DNA of 25,292 bases from CAZFLD01 sp964519835 (GCA_964519835.1 CAZFLD010000063.1:1-25292), one strand, 5' to 3'. Shown: positions 7,286-15,445, numbered from the stretch's first letter. A program made the numbers and translations. The notes: generated by a model not told the origin, from the letters alone.

Positions 7286-8290
7286 CTACTCCCCGTGTTC
7301 CGCGGCACCGGATTCGCCACGATTGTGGAAATATAGCTTTCGGGCATTCTCGCTTTCAAGCCACTTCAACACACTTTGATTAAAGTCTCGCGCCGAATGG
7401 TACCCGAGCTTTTTGAGCCGCTCATTCATGGCCGCGGTTTCGATAAGCACCGGAACGTTTCGACCGGGACGAACAGGCATTTGAATGTGAGGCGTCTTTA
7501 CGCCGACCAAGTCTACCGTGTGGTCTTCCGCGCCAATCCGGTCGTACTCTTTGGAGGCATCCCAGTGCTCGAGCTCGACAACCAGCTGTACTTGCTTTGA
7601 GTCCCGGATCGCCCCTACACCAAACAGGTGAGTGATATTGATAATGCCGAGTCCTCGGATCTCCATGTGGTGGCCGAGGGCCTGGTTCGACGGCTGGCCG
7701 AGGAGAATATTGCCCGCCACACATCGAACCTCCACGACATCGTCCGCAACAAGCCGGTGACCCCGCTCAATCAGCTCGAGCGCGGTCTCGCTTTTGCCGA
7801 CGCCGCTGTCGCCGGTAATCAGTACGCCGATGCCGTACACCTCCACCAGTACCCCGTGCACCGTTTCCTTTTGGGCGAAGACGTTCGACAACGCGCGGAT
7901 AAGCCGTGCGGCAAGCTCCGACGTTGGCAGCTCGCTCTGCAGCATCGGGACGGAGGCCGCCTCCGCAGCTTCATAAAAGTAGGACGGCGGTTCGAGCTCG
8001 TGAGTAAAGATGACACAGGGCATCGGTCGCTGAAAAAAGGTCTCGATTGTGTCGCGGACACCTTCACGCTCGAGTTTCAAGAGATACGCGTGCTCCCCGC
8101 GGCCGAAAATCTGTATGCGATCCAGACCGAAGTTGTCGAAAAAGCCGGTCAGGGCCAGGCCCGGGCGGTTGAGGTCTTGTACGCGGATTTCATTTGCCAG
8201 ACCAGGGCGACCACCGATGCAACGGAGGGCGAGGGCGTTGTGTTGCTTTAGGTCGAGGCCTAGGAGATCGAGGACTGTAAAGGGCTTCAG
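7286..8290 (-). CDS. hprK: HPr kinase/phosphorylase, predicted CTG start
   Basis: Bifunctional enzyme that phosphorylates HPr at Ser46 with ATP or PPi and dephosphorylates it. With the start placed at CTG 8290 the protein has 334 residues, normal for the family. The N-terminal domain reads FTVLDLLGLDLK, then NRPGLALTGFF, then RIQIFGRGEHAYL. The catalytic domain has His145 in VHGVLV, Walker A GDSGVGKS at 160-167, HRLVADD, the HprK signature MEIRGLGIIN at 209-218, and PVRPGRN at about 272-278. The first ATG/GTG/TTG-class codon in frame is TTG at 8080, which would delete about 70 conserved residues. The frame is open upstream only to 8338 and holds no standard start. CTG at 8290 overlaps the hpf stop as CTGA, with AAGG about 10 nt upstream. 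A sequencing error changing ATG to CTG is the main alternative. Confidence 0.9.
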   Translation of the reverse strand: MKPFTVLDLLGLDLKQHNALALRCIGGRPGLANEIRVQDLNRPGLALTGFFDNFGLDRIQIFGRGEHAYLLKLEREGVRDTIETFFQRPMPCVIFTHELEPPSYFYEAAEAASVPMLQSELPTSELAARLIRALSNVFAQKETVHGVLVEVYGIGVLITGDSGVGKSETALELIERGHRLVADDVVEVRCVAGNILLGQPSNQALGHHMEIRGLGIINITHLFGVGAIRDSKQVQLVVELEHWDASKEYDRIGAEDHTVDLVGVKTPHIQMPVRPGRNVPVLIETAAMNERLKKLGYHSARDFNQSVLKWLESENARKLYFHNRGESGAAEHGE

Positions 8291-8577
8291 TGATCTTTTA
8301 CCTTTTCTTTCCGCTTGATGACTTTGTGATCGAGTTTGTCAAACAATCGATCTATGCCCTCGTGTAGCTCGAAGCACTCAACCTTGATGTGAGCAGAGGG
8401 GCCAACGCGAAAGTTGATGGTTACCTCCGCGAAGTAGTGGGTTTTTTCCTTTGTTAACGTGAAGTTGACGTCGACGATAAGATCGGCCGCAAATTGAATC
8501 TTTTCGAGCTTGGCGTGAATAAGCTCTTTTGTCTCGTCTTTGAGATCAAAGTGTACCGCCTTGATGTCTACATCCAT
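8287..8577 (-). CDS. hpf: Short-form ribosome hibernation promoting factor
   Basis: A 96-residue protein of the HPF/RaiA (sigma-54 modulation) family that binds the 30S subunit and promotes inactive ribosome dimers or hibernation. It shows the family's beta-alpha fold pattern: MDVDIKAVHFDLKDETKELIHAKLEKI, FTLTKEKTHYFAEVTINF, then a C-terminal helix ELHEGIDRLFDKLDHKVIKRKEK rich in lysine. It lacks the C-terminal dimerisation domain of long HPF. A strong GAGGAGGT ribosome-binding site lies just before the ATG. It sits 28 nt downstream of rpoN, the same neighbour as in Proteobacteria, and its TGA overlaps the presumed hprK CTG. Confidence 0.9.
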   Translation of the reverse strand: MDVDIKAVHFDLKDETKELIHAKLEKIQFAADLIVDVNFTLTKEKTHYFAEVTINFRVGPSAHIKVECFELHEGIDRLFDKLDHKVIKRKEKVKDH

Positions 8578-8605
8578 TGGTACCTCCTCGGTGTAGGTTC
8601 TGTGA

Positions 8606-9991
8606 TCACCGACGCTCGTAGGACGAACTTATGTCGAGCTCGTTCCGGTACTTCGCGACGGTTCGTCGCGCGATGTTTATTCCTCGCTTCCGAAGCAGGT
8701 CGGCAATCTTCTGGTCGGAGAGATGTTTTTCCTTTGACTCGGCCTCCAGTATTTCCTTGACCACTTGCTTGACACCTTCCTTGCTAAATCTGGAGCCGGT
8801 GCTTCCGGCGCCGGAAATCGAGTTGGAAAAAAAGTACTTCAGCTCGAAGATTCCGTACTCGGTCTGGACGTACTTGCCGGTTGTGATGCGGGAGACCGTA
8901 GCCTCGTGGACGCCCACCTCGGAGGCGATGTCCTTGAGCGTGAGCGGAACAAGCGCCTTTGGCCCCTTGTAGAAAAAGTCCCGCTGGAATTCCACGATTG
9001 CGCGGGCAACCTTGAGGAGCGTTTGGTTGCGCTGATGGATGCTGTGGATAAACCATCTAGCGTCCTTGATCTTGCCGCGAACGTAACGCCGCACGTCGGT
9101 TTGTGCCTTTTGTTCTTTCTCTTGGACGCTGGTAAAAAACTCGTTTACGTCGAGGACCGGAATCTCCTCGTCGTTCATGATAATAACGTGGCCGCCTTCC
9201 TTTTTTTTGACCATCAGGTCCGGGATGACGTACGTGGGCTTATCAACAGAGTAGAGCCGGCCGGGGAACGGAGTAAGTGTGCGAATAAACTCGAGGATTT
9301 CGATGACTTCTTTCTCCGGGCGCCTTGTCTTCTTAGCGATCTCCGCGAACCGTTCCCGGTCAAGCAGGTCGAGGTACTCCTCGATGATCTCCGCGGTGCC
9401 GGGCGGCTCGTCCTCACGGAGCTCCGCCTGGACACGCAACGACTCGTTGTAGTCCGAGACACATGTACCCACGGGATCAAAGCCTTGGATCATGTGGATC
9501 ATCTGTTCGGCAATACCCATGCTCTCCGGCGGAACAAAAGACTCTACCGGCTCGCGGTGAAACCCATTTTCGTCGAGGTTTTGGATAAGTGCCTCGCCGA
9601 TTGCAAACGCTTCTTCAGAGATGGGCTGCAAACGCAGCTGCCATAGCAGGTGCTCATGAAGCGATTCCGGCCGCGAGAGGGCGCCCTCCATAAAGCGACG
9701 CTTGTTGTCCGCCGCGTCCGGATCCGTCCCCACGACGCTTGTGAACCCGGGATCAGATGAGTTTTCGAAGTACTCGTAATCGTCACGGTCGCTGTCGGAT
9801 TTTGATACATCGTCAAGAGATAGTGTTGAGTCGTCGCTCACGACCTCAAGCGCGGGATTTGCCTCGAGCTCCTGCTGAATCCGCAGTTTTAACTCTTGAA
9901 TAGGCATCGCCATAAGCTGGATGCTCTGGTAGAGCTGAGGATTCATTCGAAGCTGTTGCTGCTGGTAGAGCGAGGTCTTTTGGTTTAACAC
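8606..9991 (-). CDS. rpoN: RNA polymerase sigma-54 factor
   Basis: Alternative sigma factor for -24/-12 promoters, activated by AAA+ enhancer-binding proteins such as the one encoded at 3311-4666. The 461 residues carry a glutamine-rich region I (QKTSLYQQQQLRMNPQLYQSIQLM), an acidic region II (SLDDVSKSDSDRDDYEYFENSSD), and a core-binding domain. The HTH segment is LKDIASEVGVHEATVSRITTGKYV, and the diagnostic RpoN box ARRTVAKYR lies at about 441-449. Start is GTG at 9991, with GGAG about 7 nt upstream. It is the first gene after a 130-nt gap containing a promoter-like sequence, and it heads the run hpf, hprK, HPr, DUF4390, kinase, regulator, lexA. Confidence 0.96.
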   Translation of the reverse strand: MLNQKTSLYQQQQLRMNPQLYQSIQLMAMPIQELKLRIQQELEANPALEVVSDDSTLSLDDVSKSDSDRDDYEYFENSSDPGFTSVVGTDPDAADNKRRFMEGALSRPESLHEHLLWQLRLQPISEEAFAIGEALIQNLDENGFHREPVESFVPPESMGIAEQMIHMIQGFDPVGTCVSDYNESLRVQAELREDEPPGTAEIIEEYLDLLDRERFAEIAKKTRRPEKEVIEILEFIRTLTPFPGRLYSVDKPTYVIPDLMVKKKEGGHVIIMNDEEIPVLDVNEFFTSVQEKEQKAQTDVRRYVRGKIKDARWFIHSIHQRNQTLLKVARAIVEFQRDFFYKGPKALVPLTLKDIASEVGVHEATVSRITTGKYVQTEYGIFELKYFFSNSISGAGSTGSRFSKEGVKQVVKEILEAESKEKHLSDQKIADLLRKRGINIARRTVAKYRNELDISSSYERR

Positions 9992-10022
9992 TCAGATCTC
10001 CGCACTGCACGTTCCAGCGTTA

Positions 10023-10051
10023 ATAGTGGATCAGCCCCGATGCTTTGTCAA
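10023..10051 (-). promoter_or_regulatory. Sigma-70-type promoter candidate for the rpoN operon
   Basis: On the minus strand a perfect -35 TTGACA (10051-10046) is followed by a 17-nt spacer and CACTAT (10028-10023), a weak -10 with 3 of 6 consensus bases. It lies in the only sizeable gap of the run (9992-10121), about 35 nt upstream of the rpoN GTG. The remainder of that gap is GC-rich with no terminator-like hairpin plus T-run, so read-through from the pyrG-lpt operon is also possible. Confidence 0.5.
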
Positions 10052-10121
10052 CGCGCGGCCGAGATGCCCGGCAATTCCCGGCGAACCAACGGCGCGCGCC
10101 CGCGTGCCCGGGGACTCGCCG

Positions 10122-10877
10122 TTAGAGGCGGAAGCGCTCTCCGAGGTAGACCCGACGGGCAAGCTCGTTGTGCATCACTTCGTCCCGCGTGCCGGCCACA
10201 ACGATTTCGCCATCTTTGATAATGTAGCTGCGATCGGTGATCTCGAGCGTGTCACGAACGTTGTGGTCGGTGATTAGAACGCCGATGCCGTTTTTGGACA
10301 GGCGCTCGATGATCGTCTTGATCTCATAAACCGCAATTGGATCGATTCCAGCAAATGGCTCATCGAGCAGCAAAAAGGACGGTTCGATTGCCAGTGCCCG
10401 CGCGATTTCCGTGCGGCGCCGCTCACCGCCGGAGAGGGTATAGGCGCGCTGCTTCCGGCGGTCTGAGATGCCGAGCTCCGAAAGCAGCTCTTCAAGACGG
10501 TGGCGCTTTTGAGAGCGCTTGAGGTCTCCGCGCGTCTCCAAGATGGCCCACACGTTCTGCTCGACCGTGAGTTTGCGAAAGACCGACGCCTCTTGTGGAA
10601 GGTAGGAGATGCCGGCCCGCGCCCGCTTGTACATGGGCTTGCGACTGATGTTTTTGCCGCGCAGGATAATCCTGCCGGCGCTTGGCCGGATAAAGCCCGC
10701 AATCATGTAGAAAACCGTCGTCTTGCCGGCGCCGTTCGGTCCAAGGAAACCCACAACCTCGCCCTCGTGCATCGAGAACGAGACGCCTTTGACGGCTTTT
10801 TTCTTTCCAAAGTTTTTTGAGAGCTCGGAGACCTCGAGGGTCTCTCGTTTTACGGTCCCTTGCGCGGCCGTGCTCAC
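10122..10877 (-). CDS. lptB: Lipopolysaccharide export ABC ATPase
   Basis: ATP-binding subunit that powers extraction of lipopolysaccharide or a related lipid from the inner membrane. The 251 residues contain Walker A GPNGAGKT at 46-53, the Q-loop in YLPQEASVF (Gln95), signature LSGGERRR at 148-155, Walker B FLLLDEPF at 168-175, and the H-loop in LITDHNVRDTL. The DHNVRDTL and SYLPQEASVFRKLTVEQN stretches are characteristic of LptB. Start is GTG 10877, overlapping the lptA stop as GTGA. The membrane partners LptF and LptG are not in the window. Confidence 0.94.
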   Translation of the reverse strand: MSTAAQGTVKRETLEVSELSKNFGKKKAVKGVSFSMHEGEVVGFLGPNGAGKTTVFYMIAGFIRPSAGRIILRGKNISRKPMYKRARAGISYLPQEASVFRKLTVEQNVWAILETRGDLKRSQKRHRLEELLSELGISDRRKQRAYTLSGGERRRTEIARALAIEPSFLLLDEPFAGIDPIAVYEIKTIIERLSKNGIGVLITDHNVRDTLEITDRSYIIKDGEIVVAGTRDEVMHNELARRVYLGERFRL

Positions 10878-11659
10878 TCGGTGCCTCCGTCGCCGGTTGT
10901 TCCCGCCGGGTCATCCACCGGCGCCTCGGAGGCAGGAGCCTCCGCGGGCGCCGCTTCCTCGTCGTCCGTGCTGGTAAACACGCCCTGGACTTCGCCCTGC
11001 AGTGTTATCTCGTCGGTATCCAGGTTGATGACAATACGGTTTGCGCGAAACTCGTCGTTGTCTCGAATCACGCGGGGCAGGCCCGAGAGCTCGAGAACGT
11101 TGGTGTCGCGACGGTACCGTGCAAACTCGCTCCAGGTCGTGAGGTCGGTTCCCTGAAAGATGCGCACGCGTGTGAAGATCAGCGTCAGATCCTCCTCGTT
11201 TCTGTTCTCCAGGAGACCGCCCTTGACGACGACCTCGTTGTCCAAGTCCTCCATAACGGCATTGCCTTCGGCTTGGGTGTACTCCGCAATACGATCGTAG
11301 AAAAAACTGTCGCAGGTGATGATCAAATTCAGTTCGTCGTCCACCACATGGACCGATCCCTCGCCGCGGGCGTAACGGTAATCGTCGCCATAGAGCTCGA
11401 TCGTGTCGGCGGTAATCGTCGTGGACTCGGTGCGAAAGTAGGCGTTTCCGGTGAGTAGGACCCGCTCGCGTCCGGTTGCCAGAACGACGTCCATATCGTC
11501 TCCGGAAAACTCGCCCTCAAATGCGAACAGCGGGGAGGTTGCAATAACGGAGACGAGCAGCAACACCGCCGCCACGATACAGCGCGCGAGGTGGTGCCGG
11601 TTCGAAACGCCGGCGACGCACCCGTGCACGCCACCCCGGGGGACTCGCTTACTCCCCAT
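10874..11659 (-). CDS. lptA: LptA/OstA-like periplasmic lipid transport protein
   Basis: A predicted exported 261-residue protein with a basic N-region, a hydrophobic helix at about 28-45 (CIVAAVLLLVSVIATSPLFA) and a likely cleavage before FEGEF. It contains repeated OstA beta-strand elements (VLLTGNAYFRTESTTITADTIELY, RYARGEGSVHVVDD, TQAEGNAVMEDLDNEVVVKGGLL), the fold that stacks into the periplasmic LPS bridge. The last 30 or so residues form a low-complexity Ala/Pro/Glu/Asp tail (from about DDEEAAPAEAP), which is not part of the standard LptA fold. The ATG overlaps the lptC stop by 11 nt and the stop overlaps lptB. Identification rests on both fold pattern and position between lptC and lptB. 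Confidence 0.8.
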   Translation of the reverse strand: MGSKRVPRGGVHGCVAGVSNRHHLARCIVAAVLLLVSVIATSPLFAFEGEFSGDDMDVVLATGRERVLLTGNAYFRTESTTITADTIELYGDDYRYARGEGSVHVVDDELNLIITCDSFFYDRIAEYTQAEGNAVMEDLDNEVVVKGGLLENRNEEDLTLIFTRVRIFQGTDLTTWSEFARYRRDTNVLELSGLPRVIRDNDEFRANRIVINLDTDEITLQGEVQGVFTSTDDEEAAPAEAPASEAPVDDPAGTTGDGGTE

Positions 11660-12269
11660 CGAGAATGATCCTGCCCCGAACTCCGCGCTCGTACGTCATT
11701 GTTCGGAACTGCATATCTACTTCAAAGCCACGCCCCTCGATGTTGGTGCCCTCTTCGGTCGCGACTCGCACGCTGTCCTCAGGCTCGGCGCGGAGCATTC
11801 TGTTCTCATCGTCCCAGAACAGCGAATCAGCCGTTAACGTTGCCTCCTCCTCCGCGGAGAAGAACAGTACATTGCCGGTGATCTCTACGTCTTGGGTAGC
11901 GGTGTCGTATACCGCGTTGTTCGCGGTGCCCGAGGTCACAAGATCGCCCGAGCGATCAAGCTCTCGAAAAGCGATACCCGAGAGGAGCTGTGTATCACGG
12001 CGGCTGAAGGTCTGCGACTCGGCGGCCTCCACAATCAATACCGGACGACCGTCCCGCACGACGGTGTGTGTGAACTCATAAATAATCGTGTCCGGAATCT
12101 CCTCGCTCAGCTCTTCCACAACTTCGGCCTGCCCGTAGTCGAGACTGCAGGTAACGGTGAAAAGCAGGATGGTGGCAAGGATCAATGCCGGGAACGCGGT
12201 AGGACCCCTTTGTTGGTCTTTATGTGCGACGGCGCGATTGCACGCGGTTGCCGGTCTATTTGTCTTCAC
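11649..12269 (-). CDS. lptC: LptC-family LPS export protein
   Basis: The 206-residue product is probably the inner-membrane-anchored periplasmic LptC that hands lipid from LptB2FG to LptA. A hydrophobic segment (ALILATILLFTVTC) at about 28-41 is followed by beta strands typical of LptC (IIYEFTHTVVRDGRPVLIVEA, TQDVEITGNVLFF, ATLTADSLFWDDENRML, IEGRGFEVDMQFRTMTYERGVRG). The TVTC stretch could be a loose lipobox, as seen in spirochaetes, or merely the end of a membrane anchor. I chose GTG 12269 rather than the longer frame (12320). It overlaps the pyrG stop as GTGA, has GGGAG 5 nt upstream, and the extra residues upstream are not conserved-looking. Confidence 0.78.
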   Translation of the reverse strand: MKTNRPATACNRAVAHKDQQRGPTAFPALILATILLFTVTCSLDYGQAEVVEELSEEIPDTIIYEFTHTVVRDGRPVLIVEAAESQTFSRRDTQLLSGIAFRELDRSGDLVTSGTANNAVYDTATQDVEITGNVLFFSAEEEATLTADSLFWDDENRMLRAEPEDSVRVATEEGTNIEGRGFEVDMQFRTMTYERGVRGRIILDGE

Positions 12270-13927
12270 GCTTGCTCCCGCGCAGCAGCGGCCACCTCTA
12301 CTTGCCGTGGGGCCGTGCATGCCGCGCGGATAAACGCCGCGAAGAGCGGATGCGCATTGGTCGGCTTGGAACCGAACTCAGGGTGAAACTGCACACCGAC
12401 GCCCCACGGGTGGTCGGGCCACTGAATCGACTCCACAAGGCTCTTATCCGGCGTCACTCCCGCCACAATCAGCCCCGCATCTACGAGCCGCTGCCGGTAA
12501 GCGTTGGAGACCTCGTAGCGGTGGCGGTGGCGCTCGACTATCGTAGACGTGCGGTACGCTTGGTAGATCTGTGTGTGCTCGAAGAGGTGGGTCTCGCCGG
12601 CGCCCAAGCGCATGGTGCCGCCGTAGTTTTTTATGTCGATCTGTTCCTCGAGCAGGCTGACAACGGGGTCCGTGCACTCCGGGTTGAACTCGGTGCTGTC
12701 GGCATCCTCCAACCCCAGGAGCGACCGTGCGTAGTCGATGACCATGACCTGGAGGCCTAGGCAGATGCCAAAGTACGGCAGCCGTGTTTCGCGCGCAAAG
12801 CGCGCAGCCGCGATCATCCCGCCGATCCCGCGGCTACCAAAGCCTCCCGGCACGAGGACTCCGTCGACTGTTTCGAGGGTCTTGAACAGTGACGTATCTT
12901 TCTCCATCTTTTCGGAGTCGAGCTTGACCAAGTCGACTTTGACTTGGTTTTCGATTCCACCATGAACAAGCGCCTCGTCCACCGACTTGTAGCTATCGGC
13001 GAGGTCGATGTACTTGCCGACTACGGCGATACGAACTGTCTTGTCCGCCCCGACGTATGTGTCCACGACTCGCTCCCACGGAGATACATCGATCGTCCCC
13101 ACGGGCAAGTCGAGCTTTTCCAAAACGATTTCGTCGAGTTTTTGGTCGTGGAAGATTAGTGGGATCTCGTACAACATCCGAGGGACGTCGTATGCTGAGA
13201 TAACCGCCTCGTATTCGACGTTGGTAAAGAGGGCGATTTTGCGCCGCAAGTCGTCGTCGAGGGGGCGCGGCGCGCGGCAGAGCAAAATATCCGGCTGGAT
13301 GCCGATCTCCCGCATCTCCTTGACCGAGTGCTGCGTCGGCTTTGTTTTGAGCTCGCCGCTCGAGACCTCGGGAATCAGCGTGAGGTGCACGGAGATCACG
13401 CTCCGGTGTCCCATTTCGTGGATCATCTGGCGAGCGGCCTCGAGGAATGGGATGGATTCGATGTCTCCAACCGTGCCGCCGACTTCAACGATTGTTACGT
13501 CGACATCGGCGTGTTCGCCCACGTTGAGCACGCGCTGCTTGATGCGGTCGGTGATGTGGGGAATGACTTGGACGGTGCGGCCGAGGTAGCGACCCTCGCG
13601 CTCGCGTTCGATCACCTCGCGATACACCTGGCCGGTGGTGATTGAGTTGGCCTTTGAAAGAGGCGACGAGGTAAACCGGGCGTAGTTGCCGAGGTCGAGG
13701 TCGGTTTCGGCGCCGTCGTCGGTGACATACACCTCGCCGTGCTGGTACGGGCTCATCGTCCCGGCGTCGACGTTGATGTACGGATCGATCTTGGCCATTC
13801 GCACGGACAACCCGTGACCCTCTAAGAGGGCGCCGATGGAAGCAGCTGCGATACCTTTTCCAAGGGATGAACACACGCCGCCGGTAACGAAGATGTATTT
13901 CTTCACGACGTAATTGAGTATTGCCAT
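12266..13927 (-). CDS. pyrG: CTP synthase
   Basis: Converts UTP to CTP using glutamine and ATP. The amidoligase domain occupies about 1-290: KKYIFVTGGVCSSLGKGIAAAS, KIDPYINVDAGTMSP, SITTGQVYREVI, KTKPTQHSVKEMR. The class-I glutamine amidotransferase domain has nucleophile Cys389 in FGICLGLQ and the His-Glu dyad in VQFHPEF. The length of 553 is normal with a slightly extended Ala-rich C-terminus. GGVCSS stands where most homologues have GGVVSS. The given start is ATG 13927. GTG 13906, seven residues later, would give the more typical MKKYIFVTGG terminus and lies just past a promoter-like sequence. Neither start has an evident Shine-Dalgarno. The stop overlaps lptC. Confidence 0.95.
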   Translation of the reverse strand: MAILNYVVKKYIFVTGGVCSSLGKGIAAASIGALLEGHGLSVRMAKIDPYINVDAGTMSPYQHGEVYVTDDGAETDLDLGNYARFTSSPLSKANSITTGQVYREVIEREREGRYLGRTVQVIPHITDRIKQRVLNVGEHADVDVTIVEVGGTVGDIESIPFLEAARQMIHEMGHRSVISVHLTLIPEVSSGELKTKPTQHSVKEMREIGIQPDILLCRAPRPLDDDLRRKIALFTNVEYEAVISAYDVPRMLYEIPLIFHDQKLDEIVLEKLDLPVGTIDVSPWERVVDTYVGADKTVRIAVVGKYIDLADSYKSVDEALVHGGIENQVKVDLVKLDSEKMEKDTSLFKTLETVDGVLVPGGFGSRGIGGMIAAARFARETRLPYFGICLGLQVMVIDYARSLLGLEDADSTEFNPECTDPVVSLLEEQIDIKNYGGTMRLGAGETHLFEHTQIYQAYRTSTIVERHRHRYEVSNAYRQRLVDAGLIVAGVTPDKSLVESIQWPDHPWGVGVQFHPEFGSKPTNAHPLFAAFIRAACTAPRQVEVAAAAREQA

Positions 13928-13946
13928 GGGGCGTGGGGAGTGTCAA
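13917..13946 (-). promoter_or_regulatory. Promoter-like sequence overlapping the pyrG 5' end
   Basis: On the minus strand TTGACA (13946-13941) is followed 18 nt later by AATACT (13922-13917, 4 of 6 consensus bases). If used, transcription would begin near 13910. That is downstream of the upstream ATG and only a few nt before GTG 13906, implying a leaderless or nearly leaderless pyrG message. Confidence 0.35.
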
Positions 13947-14110
13947 TGGCGCGGGCGCGGAGTCGTCGCCCGAGCAGGTGTACGAACGGGACCCCCAAGC
14001 CGTGAGTCATCCCTCCAGTTCGGAACGTGCCCGAAAGGCGGGATAGGTCAGGGGCCTCTCTCGCAAATTCGTGTGCACCGTGGTTGTCTTTCGGGTGGAT
14101 GCCTCGGCGA
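13928..14110. other. Intergenic spacer between the GT-like gene and pyrG
   Basis: A 183-nt GC-rich spacer on a same-strand junction. Apart from the pyrG promoter-like element at its left edge, I see only short inverted repeats (for example GTTCGGAAC near 14018 and CCCG/CGGG near 14030). There is no stem followed by a T-run that would mark an intrinsic terminator for the upstream gene. Confidence 0.4.
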
Positions 14111-15445
14111 TTAGCGCGTAAGCGGTGAGGAGTCGTCGGTATCGATGGGGTGGCCGGCGATCAGGTCCTCGATCTTAAACGTGCCGAGCTTGCGCCCTTT
14201 AAGGAAGCCATCCCACGCGGACTCTGCGAGGCGGCCCGCGCCGAGGAGATCGAAGAGCCACTCGTTAGTGTACTTGGGGTCGTTTTGATCGATGCCCGCT
14301 TGAATCTCCAACAACCACTTCCGATTGAAGTCCTCTTGTGCGCCGATGGTCGGCGACATGATAATCGGAATTCCGAGAGAGGCGTAGAACGATAGCTCGC
14401 TGGGTTTGGTCCAGAGGACGTCGGTCTCGCGGATCGTCTCCGAGAACCGGCGAAAGTAGTCTTCTTTTGTATCGCGATACACGATCCGTATGTTGTCGCC
14501 GTCGGGGTCAATCGCGCTCTTCACCTGGCCAAAGTAATCAAAAACGTCTTGTCGCACGCCGGCAATAAGGTTCAGGCGAACCGCGCCTGAGCGGATGCGA
14601 TCGGCGAGGCTCTCCGCGATGTCGCCGCCGAATTCCCGTTGGGCGCCGGCGCCACCGACTGCGTAGGTGATGGCGAGGGGTCGTTCGGTCTTTTGTTTGC
14701 TGGTTCGCCGACCCAGGAACTCGCGCACGCCGTGGCCGTGGAGAGGTTTGAATCGATCCGTGGGATCGAGGTGATGCAGGCGGTCGGCCAGATCCTCCCT
14801 GAGGATGTCCAGGGATCGATCGCCGAGGACTTCGTGTGGGAAGGGAAAACCCGTCAAGTGAATGCGCTCGAGCGGCACGCCGTAAGCCTGAAGCCTGAGC
14901 ACCGACCGGGTGCAGGGCGCAAGATAGACGACTTTGCTTTCCTGCGGGTGCTCGGCGACCCATGCCCGGCTGATCTCGGCGTCGCACACAATCAGGTACA
15001 CGTTGTCCCGTCCCGCGTGATCCGCAGCCAAGGCCGGGAATGGGTGGGAGGTGATGATAGGAAGGTCCGAGGAGGCGGTGTGATCCAGCAGGCCGCGGCA
15101 GAGCCCGCGTTGTATCGATCGCTTGAGGAGCCGTACTTGAAAGGTCGGTTTCGATTTATCGGTAACGGGGTAGAAGGGCGGGATGCTCTGCAAGGTGTCG
15201 AGCATGCCGAAAATCGGCTTGCCCACAAGGGGCACGGACCGGACCCGGGAGACCCAATTGTAGCTCTTGTTGAGGCGTGTCCAGAGTCGATGCTCGTCCG
15301 GATAACTCGCGGAGTCTTTTCCCACCGTAATTACGGAATCTTTGGCGATGTGTTGGAGGGGGTAGGTGGCCCGCTGATGGCCAAGGCCCATATCGACGGT
15401 CACCACCCACGCGGTCGGCGTAGTTTCTGCCTTCTTTCGTGCCAT
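14111..15445 (-). CDS. GT-B-like glycosyltransferase-related protein, function unknown
   Basis: A 444-residue soluble protein that I cannot name. Its architecture resembles GT-B enzymes of the MurG/MGDG-synthase type. VVTVDMGLGHQRATYPL at 14-30 resembles the glycine-rich GxGH N-terminal loop. GGAGAQ at 264-269 resembles the central GG loop. Residues 346-379 (TKPSELSFYASLGIPIIMSP continuing to AQEDFNRKWLL) match the 'KP-E-x-A-x-x-GxPxI-GxEDxN' nucleotide-sugar-binding pattern. No signal peptide or membrane helix is visible. GGGAGG precedes the ATG. It is divergent from a CDP-alcohol phosphatidyltransferase, so a role in glycolipid or lipid headgroup synthesis is plausible but inferred. The KPSE in place of KPGG, and the atypical spacing, mean activity is not assured. 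Confidence 0.6.
   Translation of the reverse strand: MARKKAETTPTAWVVTVDMGLGHQRATYPLQHIAKDSVITVGKDSASYPDEHRLWTRLNKSYNWVSRVRSVPLVGKPIFGMLDTLQSIPPFYPVTDKSKPTFQVRLLKRSIQRGLCRGLLDHTASSDLPIITSHPFPALAADHAGRDNVYLIVCDAEISRAWVAEHPQESKVVYLAPCTRSVLRLQAYGVPLERIHLTGFPFPHEVLGDRSLDILREDLADRLHHLDPTDRFKPLHGHGVREFLGRRTSKQKTERPLAITYAVGGAGAQREFGGDIAESLADRIRSGAVRLNLIAGVRQDVFDYFGQVKSAIDPDGDNIRIVYRDTKEDYFRRFSETIRETDVLWTKPSELSFYASLGIPIIMSPTIGAQEDFNRKWLLEIQAGIDQNDPKYTNEWLFDLLGAGRLAESAWDGFLKGRKLGTFKIEDLIAGHPIDTDDSSPLTR

Noticed and set aside
7285..7359. Upstream extension of HPr by 25 residues
   Set aside because: It would overlap hprK, and the residues are not HPr-like. ATG 7284 has a good Shine-Dalgarno and puts His15 and Ser46 at canonical positions.
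14030..14045. CCCGAAAGGCGGG hairpin as a terminator
   Set aside because: The stem is only 4-5 bp and no T-run follows on either strand.
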